Assembly (NCBI GenBank): GCA_016713585.1
Contig: JADJOV010000027.1
Span: 248,001-312,000, forward strand
Origin: Bdellovibrionales bacterium
GTDB taxonomy: Bacteria; Bdellovibrionota; Bdellovibrionia; Bdellovibrionales; Bdellovibrionaceae
Length of the DNA: 64,000 nt
Direction: 5' to 3'
In this document: positions 50,034 to 60,254 of the stretch, in pieces
Layout of the letters: each line of letters starts with the position of its first letter
Numbering within the stretch: the stretch's first letter is position 1
Notes under the pieces: model-generated
Told to the model about the DNA's origin: nothing
Seen by the model: the letters and a program-made list of their open reading frames with translations, nothing else
Database searches by the model: none
Program-made: the position numbers and the translations under genes

Positions 50034-50858
50034 TTAAAATAGAAATGCAATGAGAGAAACCCACGCAATTGCAATGAAGGTGGTGAGCTCGAAACGATCA
50101 GGTGCTTCGTAAATTGCAATCTTGGCAAAGATAAGAGAAACGGGCCCGGTCGAACTGAAGAGGGCCCACGCTAAACTCGCATCCGGGCTGTGAACTGCTA
50201 AGAGAAAGCAGGCATAGTTAACGATCATCAAAAGTGCTCTTGCTGCCATGTCGAAAGCGAAGCCATCGACGAGATTTATTCTTAGGCTCCGAGGAGCCAC
50301 GATCATGGGAACGAGTGCAAAAACGGTTCTCCAAACGAAAATGGCAGTCAAGTAATTGCAGAATGTTGAAATCGACTCGCCGGAATTGCCGGCGCCAATC
50401 GTGGCCATAACTAAGGCCTGGATGGTGAGAGAAATAATCAAGGTGACAAGCCATCCGTTCAAGTGACCATTTTTTCGATTTTTTAGCAGCAGTGGGACCA
50501 CCAAGGCCCCTGTCAGAAATTGCATAAAGAGAGTCGATAGGTGGGTAAAGTGTGACGTCAAAAAAAGAGCAATTGGGATAAAGAGGTCGGCCAACTTGAC
50601 AAAGAGCGCAACGGTTCTGACATTCGAAACTTTGAAAGTTCCCGAAAACACGAAGGACACGACATGCATGGTGAGGGCTGCGGACACTGTGGCAACGGAG
50701 AGCATTTGTGGCATCAACAATTGAGACCCAAACAAGCCAAGGGTTAAGGGCAAGGCAATGGCGGCAGTCAGAAGATTCATGCCAAGTTTGTCGGTGGTGT
50801 TAACAGACTGTGTGCGATTTCGGTCAACTCCTATCCGGTATTCGAGAACTAAATCCAA
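50034..50858 (-). CDS. DMT-like multi-pass permease
   Basis: 274 residues if the TTG at 50858 is used; the ATG at 50780 is the alternative, giving 248. Eight or so hydrophobic helices with short loops, ending FIAIAWVSLIAFLF, in the general pattern of EamA/DMT permeases but without a clear motif. A TTGACA is present just upstream at about 50870-50890. Inner membrane; substrate unknown. Followed by the HIT fragment. Confidence 0.5.
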   Translation of the reverse strand: MDLVLEYRIGVDRNRTQSVNTTDKLGMNLLTAAIALPLTLGLFGSQLLMPQMLSVATVSAALTMHVVSFVFSGTFKVSNVRTVALFVKLADLFIPIALFLTSHFTHLSTLFMQFLTGALVVPLLLKNRKNGHLNGWLVTLIISLTIQALVMATIGAGNSGESISTFCNYLTAIFVWRTVFALVPMIVAPRSLRINLVDGFAFDMAARALLMIVNYACFLLAVHSPDASLAWALFSSTGPVSLIFAKIAIYEAPDRFELTTFIAIAWVSLIAFLF

Positions 50859-51030
50859 GATTTTGGAAGACTGTCAATTTATGTCAAAAGGCGACCCAAG
50901 CTAATACTGTTTGGGTTCGCAGCTACGATGACCTGAGAAGTGTTCGTTTAGAAAAACGCAACGACTATGTACTTATCATCCATATTCATTTTCTTTCTTT
51001 TGAGTCATAACTCATCAAACGGAGATGCCC

Positions 51031-51351
51031 ATGAAACTTTTTAAAACTGTATCACTACTATTTGCTATCTTACAGACACCCGCCATAACCTTTGCTCGTG
51101 ACTGTGATGATCGAGATCACCAGCCACCACCGGAGTGTCGCTACAATGGGAACGGACTCAATTTTCTGAAGTCTCAATTCGATTTCTCTGGCACAGGAAA
51201 ATTAATAGGAACACTCGGTTTACCTCCCCAGTGTTCACCAGAAAATAAAAAGCAGGTCTGTCAAATTGATTGTACTGTTTATGACTTTAGCAATAGGCCA
51301 TATCTAGACATTCAATGTCTGGATATTTGCATGGATGAGCCTTGTCGTTGA
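51031..51351 (+). CDS. small secreted Cys-rich protein
   Basis: 106 residues from ATG 51031, with GGAG seven bases before. Signal peptide FKTVSLLFAILQTPAITFA. Mature part has eight Cys (RDCDD, PECRYN, PPQCSP, KQVCQIDC, IQCLDIC, PCR), so several disulfides are likely. Unknown function; could be an exported inhibitor or toxin. Confidence 0.55.
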   Translation: MKLFKTVSLLFAILQTPAITFARDCDDRDHQPPPECRYNGNGLNFLKSQFDFSGTGKLIGTLGLPPQCSPENKKQVCQIDCTVYDFSNRPYLDIQCLDICMDEPCR

Positions 51352-51751
51352 TCCACTATACACTTTGAACCGTGAAACGTTGAATTTGAACCAATCTCTA
51401 TTTCGCTGGTATTGGTTATGCGGAAGGAGGTTCTGCAAATCGTAAGAAATGATATAACGAATTGTTAAAAAAAGAAAATTCAATGAAAAAGTCAGCAAAT
51501 CTAAAATATTTTAGGAGCCATGACCAAGGTCTTTATAGCCATTTTGAAAATGTGAATGGAGAAAATAAAAATGATTACACGAGATATGCACTACAATGTG
51601 ACGTCCACCGAATCTAGTTTCATTGTTAGATGTATAAATCCAAAATGAAGTTTGGAAACTAGCGCTGAGCAATGCCAGTCGTCTCACGATAACTGACTTC
51701 GAAACAAGCATTTTTAGACGAGCCCTGGAGCTGTAACAAACTGGTCGATGG
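51352..51751. other. 400-base gap without a recognised gene
   Basis: AT-rich stretch between the small secreted protein and the symporter stop. Short open frames on the minus strand look like chance. No RNA or promoter recognised. Confidence 0.4.
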
Positions 51752-53122
51752 TTAAGAATTTCGCAGGGCTCCATAAATCTGGAGAATTAATCCAAGTGTT
51801 ATCACAGCGGGAACGAACCACCTCAGCGCAAAAGTCCAATGGGAATACATCGATAGGCTGACAAATCGCTTGGGATCGATAAAGTTTTTCTGTTTAATTG
51901 CCTCAGGAACAATCCAAGCAAAGCTCACAGAGATTCCAAGAGCAATGACGGGCAGAATCCAATTGACCAATATTCCATCCATGACTTCAATCAGACTTCG
52001 GTGGGGAATCCTTGAGCTGAGGGGACTTGATAACAAGGACGGCCCAACAGAGAGAATTAACACCATGAGGCCCGAGAGCCAGGTCGAACGCGTACGGCCA
52101 ATTCGACGAAAGGCCTCACCCACATTCGCCACCAGTCCTTCAAACAAAGCTAAGGTGGCATTGAGGGCCGCAAAATAGAGGCACAGAAAAAACAAAATTC
52201 CAAAAATCCCTCCCCCTTTCATTTGAAATAGGAAGCGTGGAATAACATCAAACAGCAGCATCGGATCAGCGGCCTTGTTTGCCGAGGCCTGAAACGCCAC
52301 CGGGAATACTAAAAGAAGTGCAACCATAGACACCAATGCATCGACGAGACTCACTCGGTATCCGGCTGTCGGTAAATGCTCCTCAGAACGCAAATAGCTT
52401 CCAAAGGCCACCATTGTTCCAAATCCCACCGAAAGCGTAAAAAACACATGTCCAAGAGCATGGCTCAACGAAGAAAAGGTTAATTTTGAAAAATCAGGAT
52501 AAAACAAGAAACGCAACACATCCGGACTCGAAGATAGGGATAGAGATTGGATAACGAGAACAAGAACTAAAATCCCAAAAGGCGGCATCAAATAGCTGAT
52601 CCATCGCTCGAGCCCCTCCTGAATCCCCTTCACCACAACAAAACTCACAATCAAAATATGAACGCTTGAAAGTAAAAACTGCAGCCAACCGTGATCAATA
52701 AGAATCTGTGGGTTCAAAAGTTCAGGATCTTGATGAAACCAAATCACAATAAAACGCGTCAGGTAGTGAAGAACCCAGCCGCTGATCACCGAGTAGTACG
52801 ATAGGACGACCAAGCACACAAGAACTGACAAACGACCTGTCCATTTCGTCCAAAAAGGCAAGCCAGGGCGTGGGACATTGCTTAGACAAATTATGCATGG
52901 CAGTCATAATTGAGGCTCCCCAGGCTCTGCCAAGAACCAATTCACAAATCAAAATGGGAAGTCCAATCAACAAACATAAGAAAAAATAAAGAAGAACGAA
53001 GGCCCCTCCCCATTCTCGCCGACAACAAAGGGAAATCGCCATAGATTTCCTAAACTAAACGCTGAGCCAAGCGCCAACAGGTAGAACCCAAATCTGGTTC
53101 GCCAGGAGCCCGAATGCTTCAC
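51752..53122 (-). CDS. neurotransmitter:sodium symporter (NSS) family, two frameshifts
   Basis: First helix RFGFYLLALGSAFSLGNLWRFPFVVGENG with the sodium/substrate site GLGN-type GSAFSLGN, then a break near 53010 where one G is missing (GGGAFVLLYFFLCLLIGLPILICELVLGRAWG is conserved), and a second near 52865. The rest reads through ten further helices to 51752. Bridged, about 455 residues; LeuT-like Na+-coupled amino-acid importer. I place the start at the GTG 53122, three bases after the der stop, since the longer ATG start overlaps der. Confidence 0.75.
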
Positions 53123-53124
53123 GT

Positions 53125-54459
53125 TCAGCCGCCCTTCTCTCGAGATTTCATACAAAAAATTCGCACTGGAATTCCCTCAAGCCCAAATTTTTCTTTAATT
53201 TTCTTGACCAAAAATCGTCGGTAGGCCGGCGTCACTCCGTCTGGATGGTTTGCAAACGCAATAAAAGCAGGTGGTCTTTGCCTTGTCTGGGTTAAATAAT
53301 AAAACTTAACATTCGTGGTCGCATAGACCGGCGAAGGGGCTTGTCTGATTGCCTCGAAAAAAAAGTCATTGAGCTCAGAAGTTGAAACTCGAAAGCTGAG
53401 CTTTTCACAAACCCGCTCAATCTCCTGGAACAATTCTGGAAGCCCATGGCCAGTCTTAGCACTTGCAAAGATCACTGGAACATCAGGAAAAAAGTGGAAA
53501 TTCCTTTCAATCTGAGCCCGAAAAGTCTTTCGATACGCTGGAACTTCGTGACTCGCCAGATCCGATTTGTTTGCGACGACAATCACCCCTTTATGATCGT
53601 CAAGCACCGCTTCAAGAATTTTAGCGTCCTGCTCCGTGGGCCCAATCAAACCATCAATCAACAACAAGACAATCTCGGCCCGTCGAATAGCCTCGGCCGA
53701 TTTGAAGGCCGCAATGATCTCAAGATCATCCTCGCGTCTACTGGAACGTCTCAACCCCGCCGTATCGACCAAAGTATAATTCTTTCCCTCGTAGACCAGG
53801 GGCGAATCAACTGAATCAACGGTCGTTCCCGCAATATCGCTGACCAACATCCGGTTTTGTCCCAACAACTGATTGCAGAGCGAACTCTTGCCAACATTCG
53901 GCTTGCCAACCAAGGCAATTCGCAACCCTGTGAAGGTCTCAGAGACCTGTTCGGGTAAATTAAGATGGAGCCATTCCAGAAGCTCAGCCAGACCACGGCG
54001 TTGCTCAAATGAAGCCGCAATCACGTCAACGCCGAACTCATGAAAATCAGCCTTGGCCAAATCTTCCTCATGGGAGCTGTCCACTTTGTTAATCACAAGC
54101 ACAAACCTCTGCCCGGTCTGCTTAATCAAACGAATGATATCCCGATCCTCGGGTAAAAGCCCAGACCGACCATCCATCACCGCAATAACTAAATCCACCG
54201 TCTGTAAAAAATCACTGACTTGTTCGCGAATGAGCTTTGAAAATACATCTTTAGCTTCTGTAATTCCACCTGTATCGATCAGATCAAAAGATTTGCCCCA
54301 AACGTCAACATTTTCAAAAATCAAGTCTCGAGTGACCCCCGGTCGATCCTTAACCACTGATTTTCGTGAGTTCGTCATAATATTAAATAATGTTGATTTC
54401 CCAACATTGGGGCGCCCAATAATAGCGACCTTCGGATAATCAACCCAATTTTTTGTCAT
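53125..54459 (-). CDS. der: GTPase Der (EngA), 50S ribosome assembly
   Basis: 444 residues, two tandem GTPase domains and a C-terminal KH-like domain. First G1 AIIGRPNVGKSTLFN, G3 DTGGI, G4 NKVD; second G1 ALVGKPNVGKSSLCN, G3 DTAGL, G4 NKSD. The C-terminal region has TNVKFYYLTQTRQRPPAFIAFANHPDG. Complete and in frame, essential for large-subunit assembly. Starts 20 bases inside the era end. Confidence 0.95.
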   Translation of the reverse strand: MTKNWVDYPKVAIIGRPNVGKSTLFNIMTNSRKSVVKDRPGVTRDLIFENVDVWGKSFDLIDTGGITEAKDVFSKLIREQVSDFLQTVDLVIAVMDGRSGLLPEDRDIIRLIKQTGQRFVLVINKVDSSHEEDLAKADFHEFGVDVIAASFEQRRGLAELLEWLHLNLPEQVSETFTGLRIALVGKPNVGKSSLCNQLLGQNRMLVSDIAGTTVDSVDSPLVYEGKNYTLVDTAGLRRSSRREDDLEIIAAFKSAEAIRRAEIVLLLIDGLIGPTEQDAKILEAVLDDHKGVIVVANKSDLASHEVPAYRKTFRAQIERNFHFFPDVPVIFASAKTGHGLPELFQEIERVCEKLSFRVSTSELNDFFFEAIRQAPSPVYATTNVKFYYLTQTRQRPPAFIAFANHPDGVTPAYRRFLVKKIKEKFGLEGIPVRIFCMKSREKGG

Positions 54460-55390
54460 GTTTATACCCGAACTCCTTCATCAATTTTTTATTCTTCATC
54501 CAATCAGGACTGACGCTCACATGCAGCTGCAAAAATATCTTCTCGCCAACAAGCTTTTCAATAGCCATGCGCGCGCGGGTGCCGATCTCCTTCAGAACAA
54601 GACCACCTTTGCCAATAACAATGGCCTTGTGATTCTCCTTAGCAACGACAATTTCAGCCGTGATCCGCGGACAAGGACCGGCATTTTCGTCGTACTTCAG
54701 AATTCGAACTGCCAACTGATAAGGAATCTCCTGATGCACATTTTCAAAGCATTTCTCACGCACAATCTCAGCCACGATATTTCGCATTGTCTCTGGGGTA
54801 AAAAGCTCAATATCATATAAAGGCTTCTTAGCCTCAGGAAGAAGCCCTAGAAGATCATTCAATATGGCCTCTCGATCAAGTTTGAATTCCTCATTGAGAG
54901 CAGCACTCACGGAGCCCTTGTTCTCAGGCCCTTTGCCCTTAAGACTTAGGCTATGACACTGCCTGCCCGCTCGCGCACCATCTCTTGAATCCGCAAATGA
55001 CGATGCTCAAATCCCCTTAAATCAGTTTTGGTGATGAGAGCCCGCCATGGTTTCTTTTGAGCAACAACCAGATCAAGAACACGTTCAATCGAAGCCGGCC
55101 GATCAGAGTCAAGCCCCAAGACTGCCACTAAGACGTCGCTCTCTTGGCTCACCTCAAGAACTTCCTGATGCAAAAAATCCGTTCAACCCTGAATCTGACT
55201 CAACTAAGCCTGGGGCATCGACAAAAATGGCTTGTCCTCGATCCTGGCTCCACAACCCTAGAATCCTTCGCCGAGTGGTCTGGGGTTTTTCGGTGACAAT
55301 AGATACCTTCTCTTGAACCAAAAAATTCAATAGACTGCTTTTACCAGCATTGGGTAGACCCACGAGACCAACAAATCCTGCACGATACAT
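54440..55390 (-). CDS. era: GTPase Era, 30S maturation, two frameshifts
   Basis: G1 GLVGLPNAGKSSLLNFL, switch KPQTTRRRILGL, G3 VDAPGL, G4-like TKTDL, then a KH domain with LDREAILNDL...IVIGKGGLVLKEIGTRARMAIEKLVGEKIFLQLHV (GxxG loop IGKGG). Breaks near 55170 (T run) and 54950 each shift one base and resume. All conserved motifs are present, so the protein is very likely intact: about 315 residues. Binds 16S rRNA 3' end. Confidence 0.9.
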
Positions 55391-55408
55391 CTCTCACCTC
55401 AATTTTTT

Positions 55409-55489
55409 AAGACTTTCCTATAAGACTTTCCTAAACGTTATTTCAAATTGTCATTTCAAATTGTCATTTCAAACCGTTATCTCTAAACG
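55409..55489. repeat. six 13-bp tandem repeats between era and rnc
   Basis: AAGACTTTCCTAT-type and TTGTCATTTCAAA-type units with exact 13-bp spacing fill the whole spacer from 55409 to the rnc stop codon at 55490. Two units are near-identical in each half. Thirteen is not a multiple of three and it is not coding. Confidence 0.8.
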
Positions 55490-56218
55490 TCACTTTTTCT
55501 CAGGCTGAACTTCTACAGTCTGAGTTTTTTCGAATTCGGCAAGCGCACTTTCGGCAGCAGCTTGTTCCGAAATTTTCTTTGAAGAGCCTTCCCCAATCCA
55601 CTTTCTCTCACCAATTGTCACCTCAGACACAAACACTCGGGCATGGGGTGGTCCCGCCTCCGAAATCACCAAGTAGTCTGGTGTCACTTTATACTGACCT
55701 TGAACAAATTCTTGCAGACGAGATTTAAAATCTTTCTCAAAATTCGAGCGTTGTGAAATGGCCTGAACCCTTGGCCCGAAATGGGTGCGGATTAATTCGC
55801 ACGTCTTCTCATACCCGAACTCCAGAAAATAGGCTCCCACGACAGCTTCATAAGTCGAGGCGAGAATTCGGGGACGCAGCAAACCGCCCGATGCGATCTC
55901 GCCCTTCCCAAGTCTCAAAAAGTCCCCCAGATTTAAAACCTTTGCTTGTTCCGCAAAAACGGTTTCATTAACTAGACTCGCCCGCTTCTTCGACAAAGCC
56001 CCTTCCTCATCCTGGGGAAACACGACCATCAATTCCTGCGCCAAGGCCAAATTAAGCACCGCATCTCCTAAGAACTCGAGCCTTTCGTTGTAGCCTTGTC
56101 CTTGAAGATTCTCGAAGGCATAGCTCTTATGAGTCAAAGCCTGGGCCATCAAATCTTTATTTTGAAAACTGGTGCCAATCTGTTTTTCAAAAATCTCAAA
56201 AGCTTCAAAAGAACTCAC
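55490..56218 (-). CDS. rnc: ribonuclease III
   Basis: 242 residues. Catalytic signature NERLEFLGDAVLNLALAQEL with the metal-binding Glu/Asp, EGALSKKRASLVNE, second acidic motif in YEAVVGAYFLEFG, then a double-stranded RNA-binding domain (DFKSRLQEFVQGQYKVTPDYLVISEAGPPHARVF...AAAESALAEFE). Matures rRNA and processes structured RNA. GTG start, overlapping the mtaB stop. Confidence 0.95.
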   Translation of the reverse strand: MSSFEAFEIFEKQIGTSFQNKDLMAQALTHKSYAFENLQGQGYNERLEFLGDAVLNLALAQELMVVFPQDEEGALSKKRASLVNETVFAEQAKVLNLGDFLRLGKGEIASGGLLRPRILASTYEAVVGAYFLEFGYEKTCELIRTHFGPRVQAISQRSNFEKDFKSRLQEFVQGQYKVTPDYLVISEAGPPHARVFVSEVTIGERKWIGEGSSKKISEQAAAESALAEFEKTQTVEVQPEKK

Positions 56219-57593
56219 AAAAACCTTCCCCGAAGAGCCCCGTCATGATTTCTTCCATGAGGCGGTACAAATTCCTCGATCTTCATCAACACTTCTTTTC
56301 CCACCTTTTGCAAAATAACTTCGGGATCCTCATTGATTTCGATGCTCCAATAGTCACGGACAATCCCTGAGCACCACGGGATGGCTTTTTCAAAACTAAC
56401 ACCTTCTTTTCCATTTCTATCTGCCGAAGAGCAGCCTCTTGATATCTTGCAGAGCTGAGCTCCCGCAACTGAGCTGCCCGCTGAGTCCGCACAGCCCAAG
56501 GGACCGATTCTGTTTTGCTGGCGGCCAAGGTTCCCGCGCGCTCACTGTAGGGAAATACATGGAGCCTCGTCCACGGAAGATCGGAAAGTGTTTTTAAGCC
56601 TTCTTCAAATTGAGCCTGAGATTCCGTTGGAAATCCAGCAATCACATCCATACCGACAAAACTGCCAGGAACTTTTTCTGCAATTTCTTCCAGAGCCTTT
56701 CTAACGTCCCCTGCGTTGTATTTTCGCTTCATATCTTTCAGAACTTGGCTCTCGGCGCTTTGGATACTCATATGAAAATGCCGACACAAGCGAGGATCCT
56801 GATAGAGAGCCAAAAGACGCTGAGACAGCTCAATCGGCTCTAGCGAGGATAATCGAATTCGAGGCATGACAGTCTTGACGAGGAGGGCTTCAATCAAGTC
56901 CTCAAGCCCCCGAAGACCACCTTGACTCTCGTCACTGCCTCCAGGACTCGCGTCACTATAGTCACCGATGTGGACGCCGGTCAGCACCACCTCTCCAACT
57001 CCCTGGGCTGACAGCTCTCGAACCCTTTTTACCAAATCCGAAACCCCAATGCTGCGGCTCTTCCCACGAGCGTAGGGAATAATACAAAATGAACAAAAAG
57101 AATTACAGCCATCTTGAATTTTTAAAAAAGATCTTGTGTGAGATTTTTCTTCGCCCCCGCCAGCTTCTAAATCTTCTTTTCTAAATATATTGGATTTAAA
57201 TACTTTCGAAGTTAAGGTGCCCTTGAAATGGTTTCGAATAAGATTTGGTATTTCTGCCTTATGAGAGTTTGCAACAACCAAATCCGCCCCTGGTAAGTTT
57301 GAAAAAGAATCTGTATCAACTTGTGCCGCACAACCCGTCACCACGACAGTGCAAAAAGGATCAGACGCCTTCAACTTCCGAATCAACTTCACCGCTTGTT
57401 TGGTTGCTTCGCCGGTCACTGCACAAGTGTTCAACACGTGAATCCGCGGCTGGAGATGAGACTGGCTCAGAGTCGCCTCAGGTGGTGACTGGTCAGACGA
57501 CAGGGCAAAACCGTGACTGAACAGATTTTGTTGAATGAGTCCTGTATCATAGGTATTGACTTTGCAGCCAAAGGTGTGAACAGCAAATTTCAT
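56215..57593 (-). CDS. mtaB: tRNA t6A37 methylthiotransferase MtaB, one frameshift
   Basis: Starts MKFAVHTFGCKVNTYDTGL at 57593 (ATGA overlap with mnmA). Three domains: N-terminal UPF0004 with Cys ligands (HTFGCK, LNTCAVT, VVVTGCAAQ), radical SAM core with DGCNSFCSFCIIPYARG (CxxxCxxC) and a TRAM-like end. Near 56370-56400 one base is lost or gained; past it the tail resumes RDYWSIEINEDPEVILQKVGKEVLM to 56215. Adds a methylthio group to N6-threonylcarbamoyladenosine in tRNA, using iron-sulfur chemistry. Confidence 0.9.
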
Positions 57594-58696
57594 AGACTGA
57601 TCCATCCGCCCCCCACAACTCGCTTTTGATCATAAATGACTGCGGCCTGACCTGGGGTCACCGCTCTTTGCTTTTCTAAAAATTCAACTTTCAAGCCACC
57701 CTCTTTGGTCCGAAAAACACGCGCAGGATTGCCCTTTTGTTGATAACGAATCTTGACCTGATAAATTTCGCCGTCAGAAAACTTCGAAATAAATCGGGGA
57801 TCAACAACATTCACGTTTTGGCTATATAAATACTGTTCATCACCAACCCAGACAGTATTGGTTTCTGGGTCAATCTTTATGACAAAAAGCTTCTCGTGGT
57901 GGGTCATTCCGAAACCCTTACTCTGACCAATCGTAAAATGATGTATTCCTTGATGGGTCGCCATTCGCTCCCCTGAAGGATATCTTTGCAACCAACCTGC
58001 TTTGGTTTGAAGAACCTCTGCTGGCACCTGGGACTCAATAAACCGCCCATACCCCTGACTGCCAACAAAACAAATGCCTGTGGAATCCTTCTTTTTCGCC
58101 ACAGATAGTCCTTTTTTCGCCGCATAAGCACGAACTTCTGGTTTGGTCATTCCCTCCAGCGGAAATATCAAATAGGGAATAATGGCCGGATCAATTGTAA
58201 ACAAGAAGTATGTTTGATCCTTCCAATCATCGGCCGATGTATAAATTGAGGAATTAGAATCTTCGTCCTTACGAACGCTTGCGTAATGCCCAGTGGCCAA
58301 ATATTGACAATCCAACTCTTTCATTTTCTTAATCAAATGGTCAAATTTTAAATAAGTATTACAATCCACGCAGGGCAGTGGGGTTTGCCCTTTCAAATAG
58401 GATTTCAAAAATGGATCAATCACGGCCTCTTTAAACTTGGCCTCGCAGTTCAATACATAGTAGGGAATCCCCAGACGGTCCGCCACAGTTCGCGCGTCAT
58501 CAACATCAATACTCGAACAGCAGGTCCCATACCCTTCTTCAAGGTCGCAGGATTCTGTGTAATCCCAAACCTGCATCGTAGCACCAATGACCTCATAGCC
58601 TTGCTCTAACAAAAGTGCTGCCGCAACTGAACTATCGACGCCGCCACTCATTGCCACAAGAACTTTTCCTCGAGATTTATTTTTTGAACTAGACAC
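57590..58696 (-). CDS. mnmA: tRNA-specific 2-thiouridylase
   Basis: ATP PP-loop VLVAMSGGVDSSVAAALLLEQGYEV, catalytic Cys in CVDCN and CFVGSQGYG, C-terminal EHN-type beta barrel ending GGGWISL. From the GTG 58696 (GAGGTGGGG upstream) the length is 368, the same as E. coli MnmA; the frame extends to 58756. Thiolates wobble uridine in Lys/Glu/Gln tRNAs. It receives sulfur from the cysteine desulfurase encoded just upstream. Confidence 0.93.
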   Translation of the reverse strand: MSSSKNKSRGKVLVAMSGGVDSSVAAALLLEQGYEVIGATMQVWDYTESCDLEEGYGTCCSSIDVDDARTVADRLGIPYYVLNCEAKFKEAVIDPFLKSYLKGQTPLPCVDCNTYLKFDHLIKKMKELDCQYLATGHYASVRKDEDSNSSIYTSADDWKDQTYFLFTIDPAIIPYLIFPLEGMTKPEVRAYAAKKGLSVAKKKDSTGICFVGSQGYGRFIESQVPAEVLQTKAGWLQRYPSGERMATHQGIHHFTIGQSKGFGMTHHEKLFVIKIDPETNTVWVGDEQYLYSQNVNVVDPRFISKFSDGEIYQVKIRYQQKGNPARVFRTKEGGLKVEFLEKQRAVTPGQAAVIYDQKRVVGGGWISL

Positions 58697-59888
58697 TGAC
58701 CCCACCTCGGCTCCCGACGAAATCCTGAGATCCTCTACGGCCAACACCACTTTCACCTAGGGATCTCAATCGAACTACTATCGCCTTTAATGTTTCCACA
58801 AATTCATCAACCTGAGCTTCTGTTTGGCTAACGCCAAGACTGATTCGCAAACTTGATTGGGCCTCCGCCCTGGTGAGTCCCATTGCCAAGAGCGTGGGAC
58901 TTGGTTCCGGATTCCCACTACTACAAGCAGCCCCTGTACTCACGGCATAACCCTTAAGATCCAGACTCATCAAAAGAGTCTCACCGTCAACATCAGAAAT
59001 AATCAAACTCGAAGTGTTCGGAAGGCGTGGACTGCCCGGGCCGTTGACAAGGACCCCAGAAATCTCTGAGCAAATCCGCTTTTCTAAGTGATCTCTAAGT
59101 TCGCGCACCTGGCTGCCTGATTCTTTTTCTAACAGTGAAAATTTTTCAGCCATATGGCCAAAGGCAGCTATACCTAGAACATTTTCAGTTCCCCCACGAC
59201 GATGCCGCTCCTGTCCTCCCCCGAGGATCAAACTCTCAATGAGGGCACCTTTTCTGGCATACAACAGGCCAACCCCTTTGAGCGCATAACATTTATGGGC
59301 AGAAAAGGATGCATAGTCGACCTTCCATTCTTTCAATGAAACTGGAATCTTCGCCAGCGCCTGCACGGCATCAGTATGAAAAAGAGCTCCGACTTGACGG
59401 GCCGACTCAGCCAACTGCCCAACTGGAAAAATATGCCCTGTTTCGTTGTTAGCAGTCATCACCGACACCAGGGCGGTCTCGGTCGAAAGCTTTTCAGAAT
59501 AGAAATCCAAATCCAAGACACCTTCCCGAGACACCGGAATAAAATCGACCTTTGCTCCATTGACCGCCAGAGCTTGCATAGTTTTCGCAATACTCGGATG
59601 CTCAACTTGAGAAGTCAAAAAATGTCCCCGACTTGAGGTCTTAAATACAGATTTGAGGACGGTCGTATTCGACTCACTTCCGCCCGAAGTAAAAACTAAC
59701 TCAAGAGGACTGACCCCCAACGCTGTCGCAAGTTTCAGCCGAGCCTCTCGAAGGAGCAATTTGGGGCCCCTTCCGGCCCAATGGATGGAGCTTGGATTGC
59801 CCCACTCCGACGCCCAATTGGTAAGATTTTCACGCACAGACGGATCGATCGGTGTCGTTGCATTGTAATCAAAATATTTTCCCGTCAT
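58689..59888 (-). CDS. cysteine desulfurase (IscS/NifS-type)
   Basis: 399 residues from ATG 59888 (frame extends a few codons further). DYNATTPID start, PLP-binding Lys in FSAHKCYALKGVGLLY, His in ETGHIFPVGQLAE, catalytic Cys in GAACSSGNPEPSPTLLAMGL. Type I desulfurase that moves sulfur from cysteine to acceptors such as MnmA and iron-sulfur scaffold. First gene of the run nifS-mnmA-mtaB-rnc-era-der-symporter. Confidence 0.9.
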   Translation of the reverse strand: MTGKYFDYNATTPIDPSVRENLTNWASEWGNPSSIHWAGRGPKLLLREARLKLATALGVSPLELVFTSGGSESNTTVLKSVFKTSSRGHFLTSQVEHPSIAKTMQALAVNGAKVDFIPVSREGVLDLDFYSEKLSTETALVSVMTANNETGHIFPVGQLAESARQVGALFHTDAVQALAKIPVSLKEWKVDYASFSAHKCYALKGVGLLYARKGALIESLILGGGQERHRRGGTENVLGIAAFGHMAEKFSLLEKESGSQVRELRDHLEKRICSEISGVLVNGPGSPRLPNTSSLIISDVDGETLLMSLDLKGYAVSTGAACSSGNPEPSPTLLAMGLTRAEAQSSLRISLGVSQTEAQVDEFVETLKAIVVRLRSLGESGVGRRGSQDFVGSRGGVSV

Positions 59889-60254
59889 TAACGCAACCAC
59901 CCATTTAACTTGATTCGCTCAAGAAGCTCTCATCAAAACCCAAGTCGGACACCTTTAGCACAAGTTGTCAAAAGAGAGAAGTATTAACCTTCTAGAAACT
60001 GGGGAATCTGACACCGAGACCAGTCTAAACTGGGGCATCTCGACTAAATTCGTCTTCATAGCTCTAAAGCGGCATGAAGTGGTGTTTCTTTGTCGCCTCA
60101 GGAAGACTCAAATGGGCCCGTACTTTTGCCAAAATGGATTACATTTAAATGGAGCCTTCCCTCGTCCAATCTTGATACAGGAAGTTGTTTTGCAATGAAC
60201 TCTGCTCAGTGATTGTTACTATGTTCTTTCAATTCAAAAGTAGGAGTGGAAAAA
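59889..60254. other. 366-base divergent intergenic region
   Basis: Between the cysteine desulfurase and a secreted-protein gene. A 77-codon open frame on the plus strand looks like chance, with no ribosome site I can support. Promoters for both directions must lie here, but none is unambiguous. Confidence 0.4.

Noticed and set aside
59965..60198. 77-codon open frame on the plus strand
   Set aside because: No ribosome-binding site, no recognisable domain, and it lies in a divergent promoter region.
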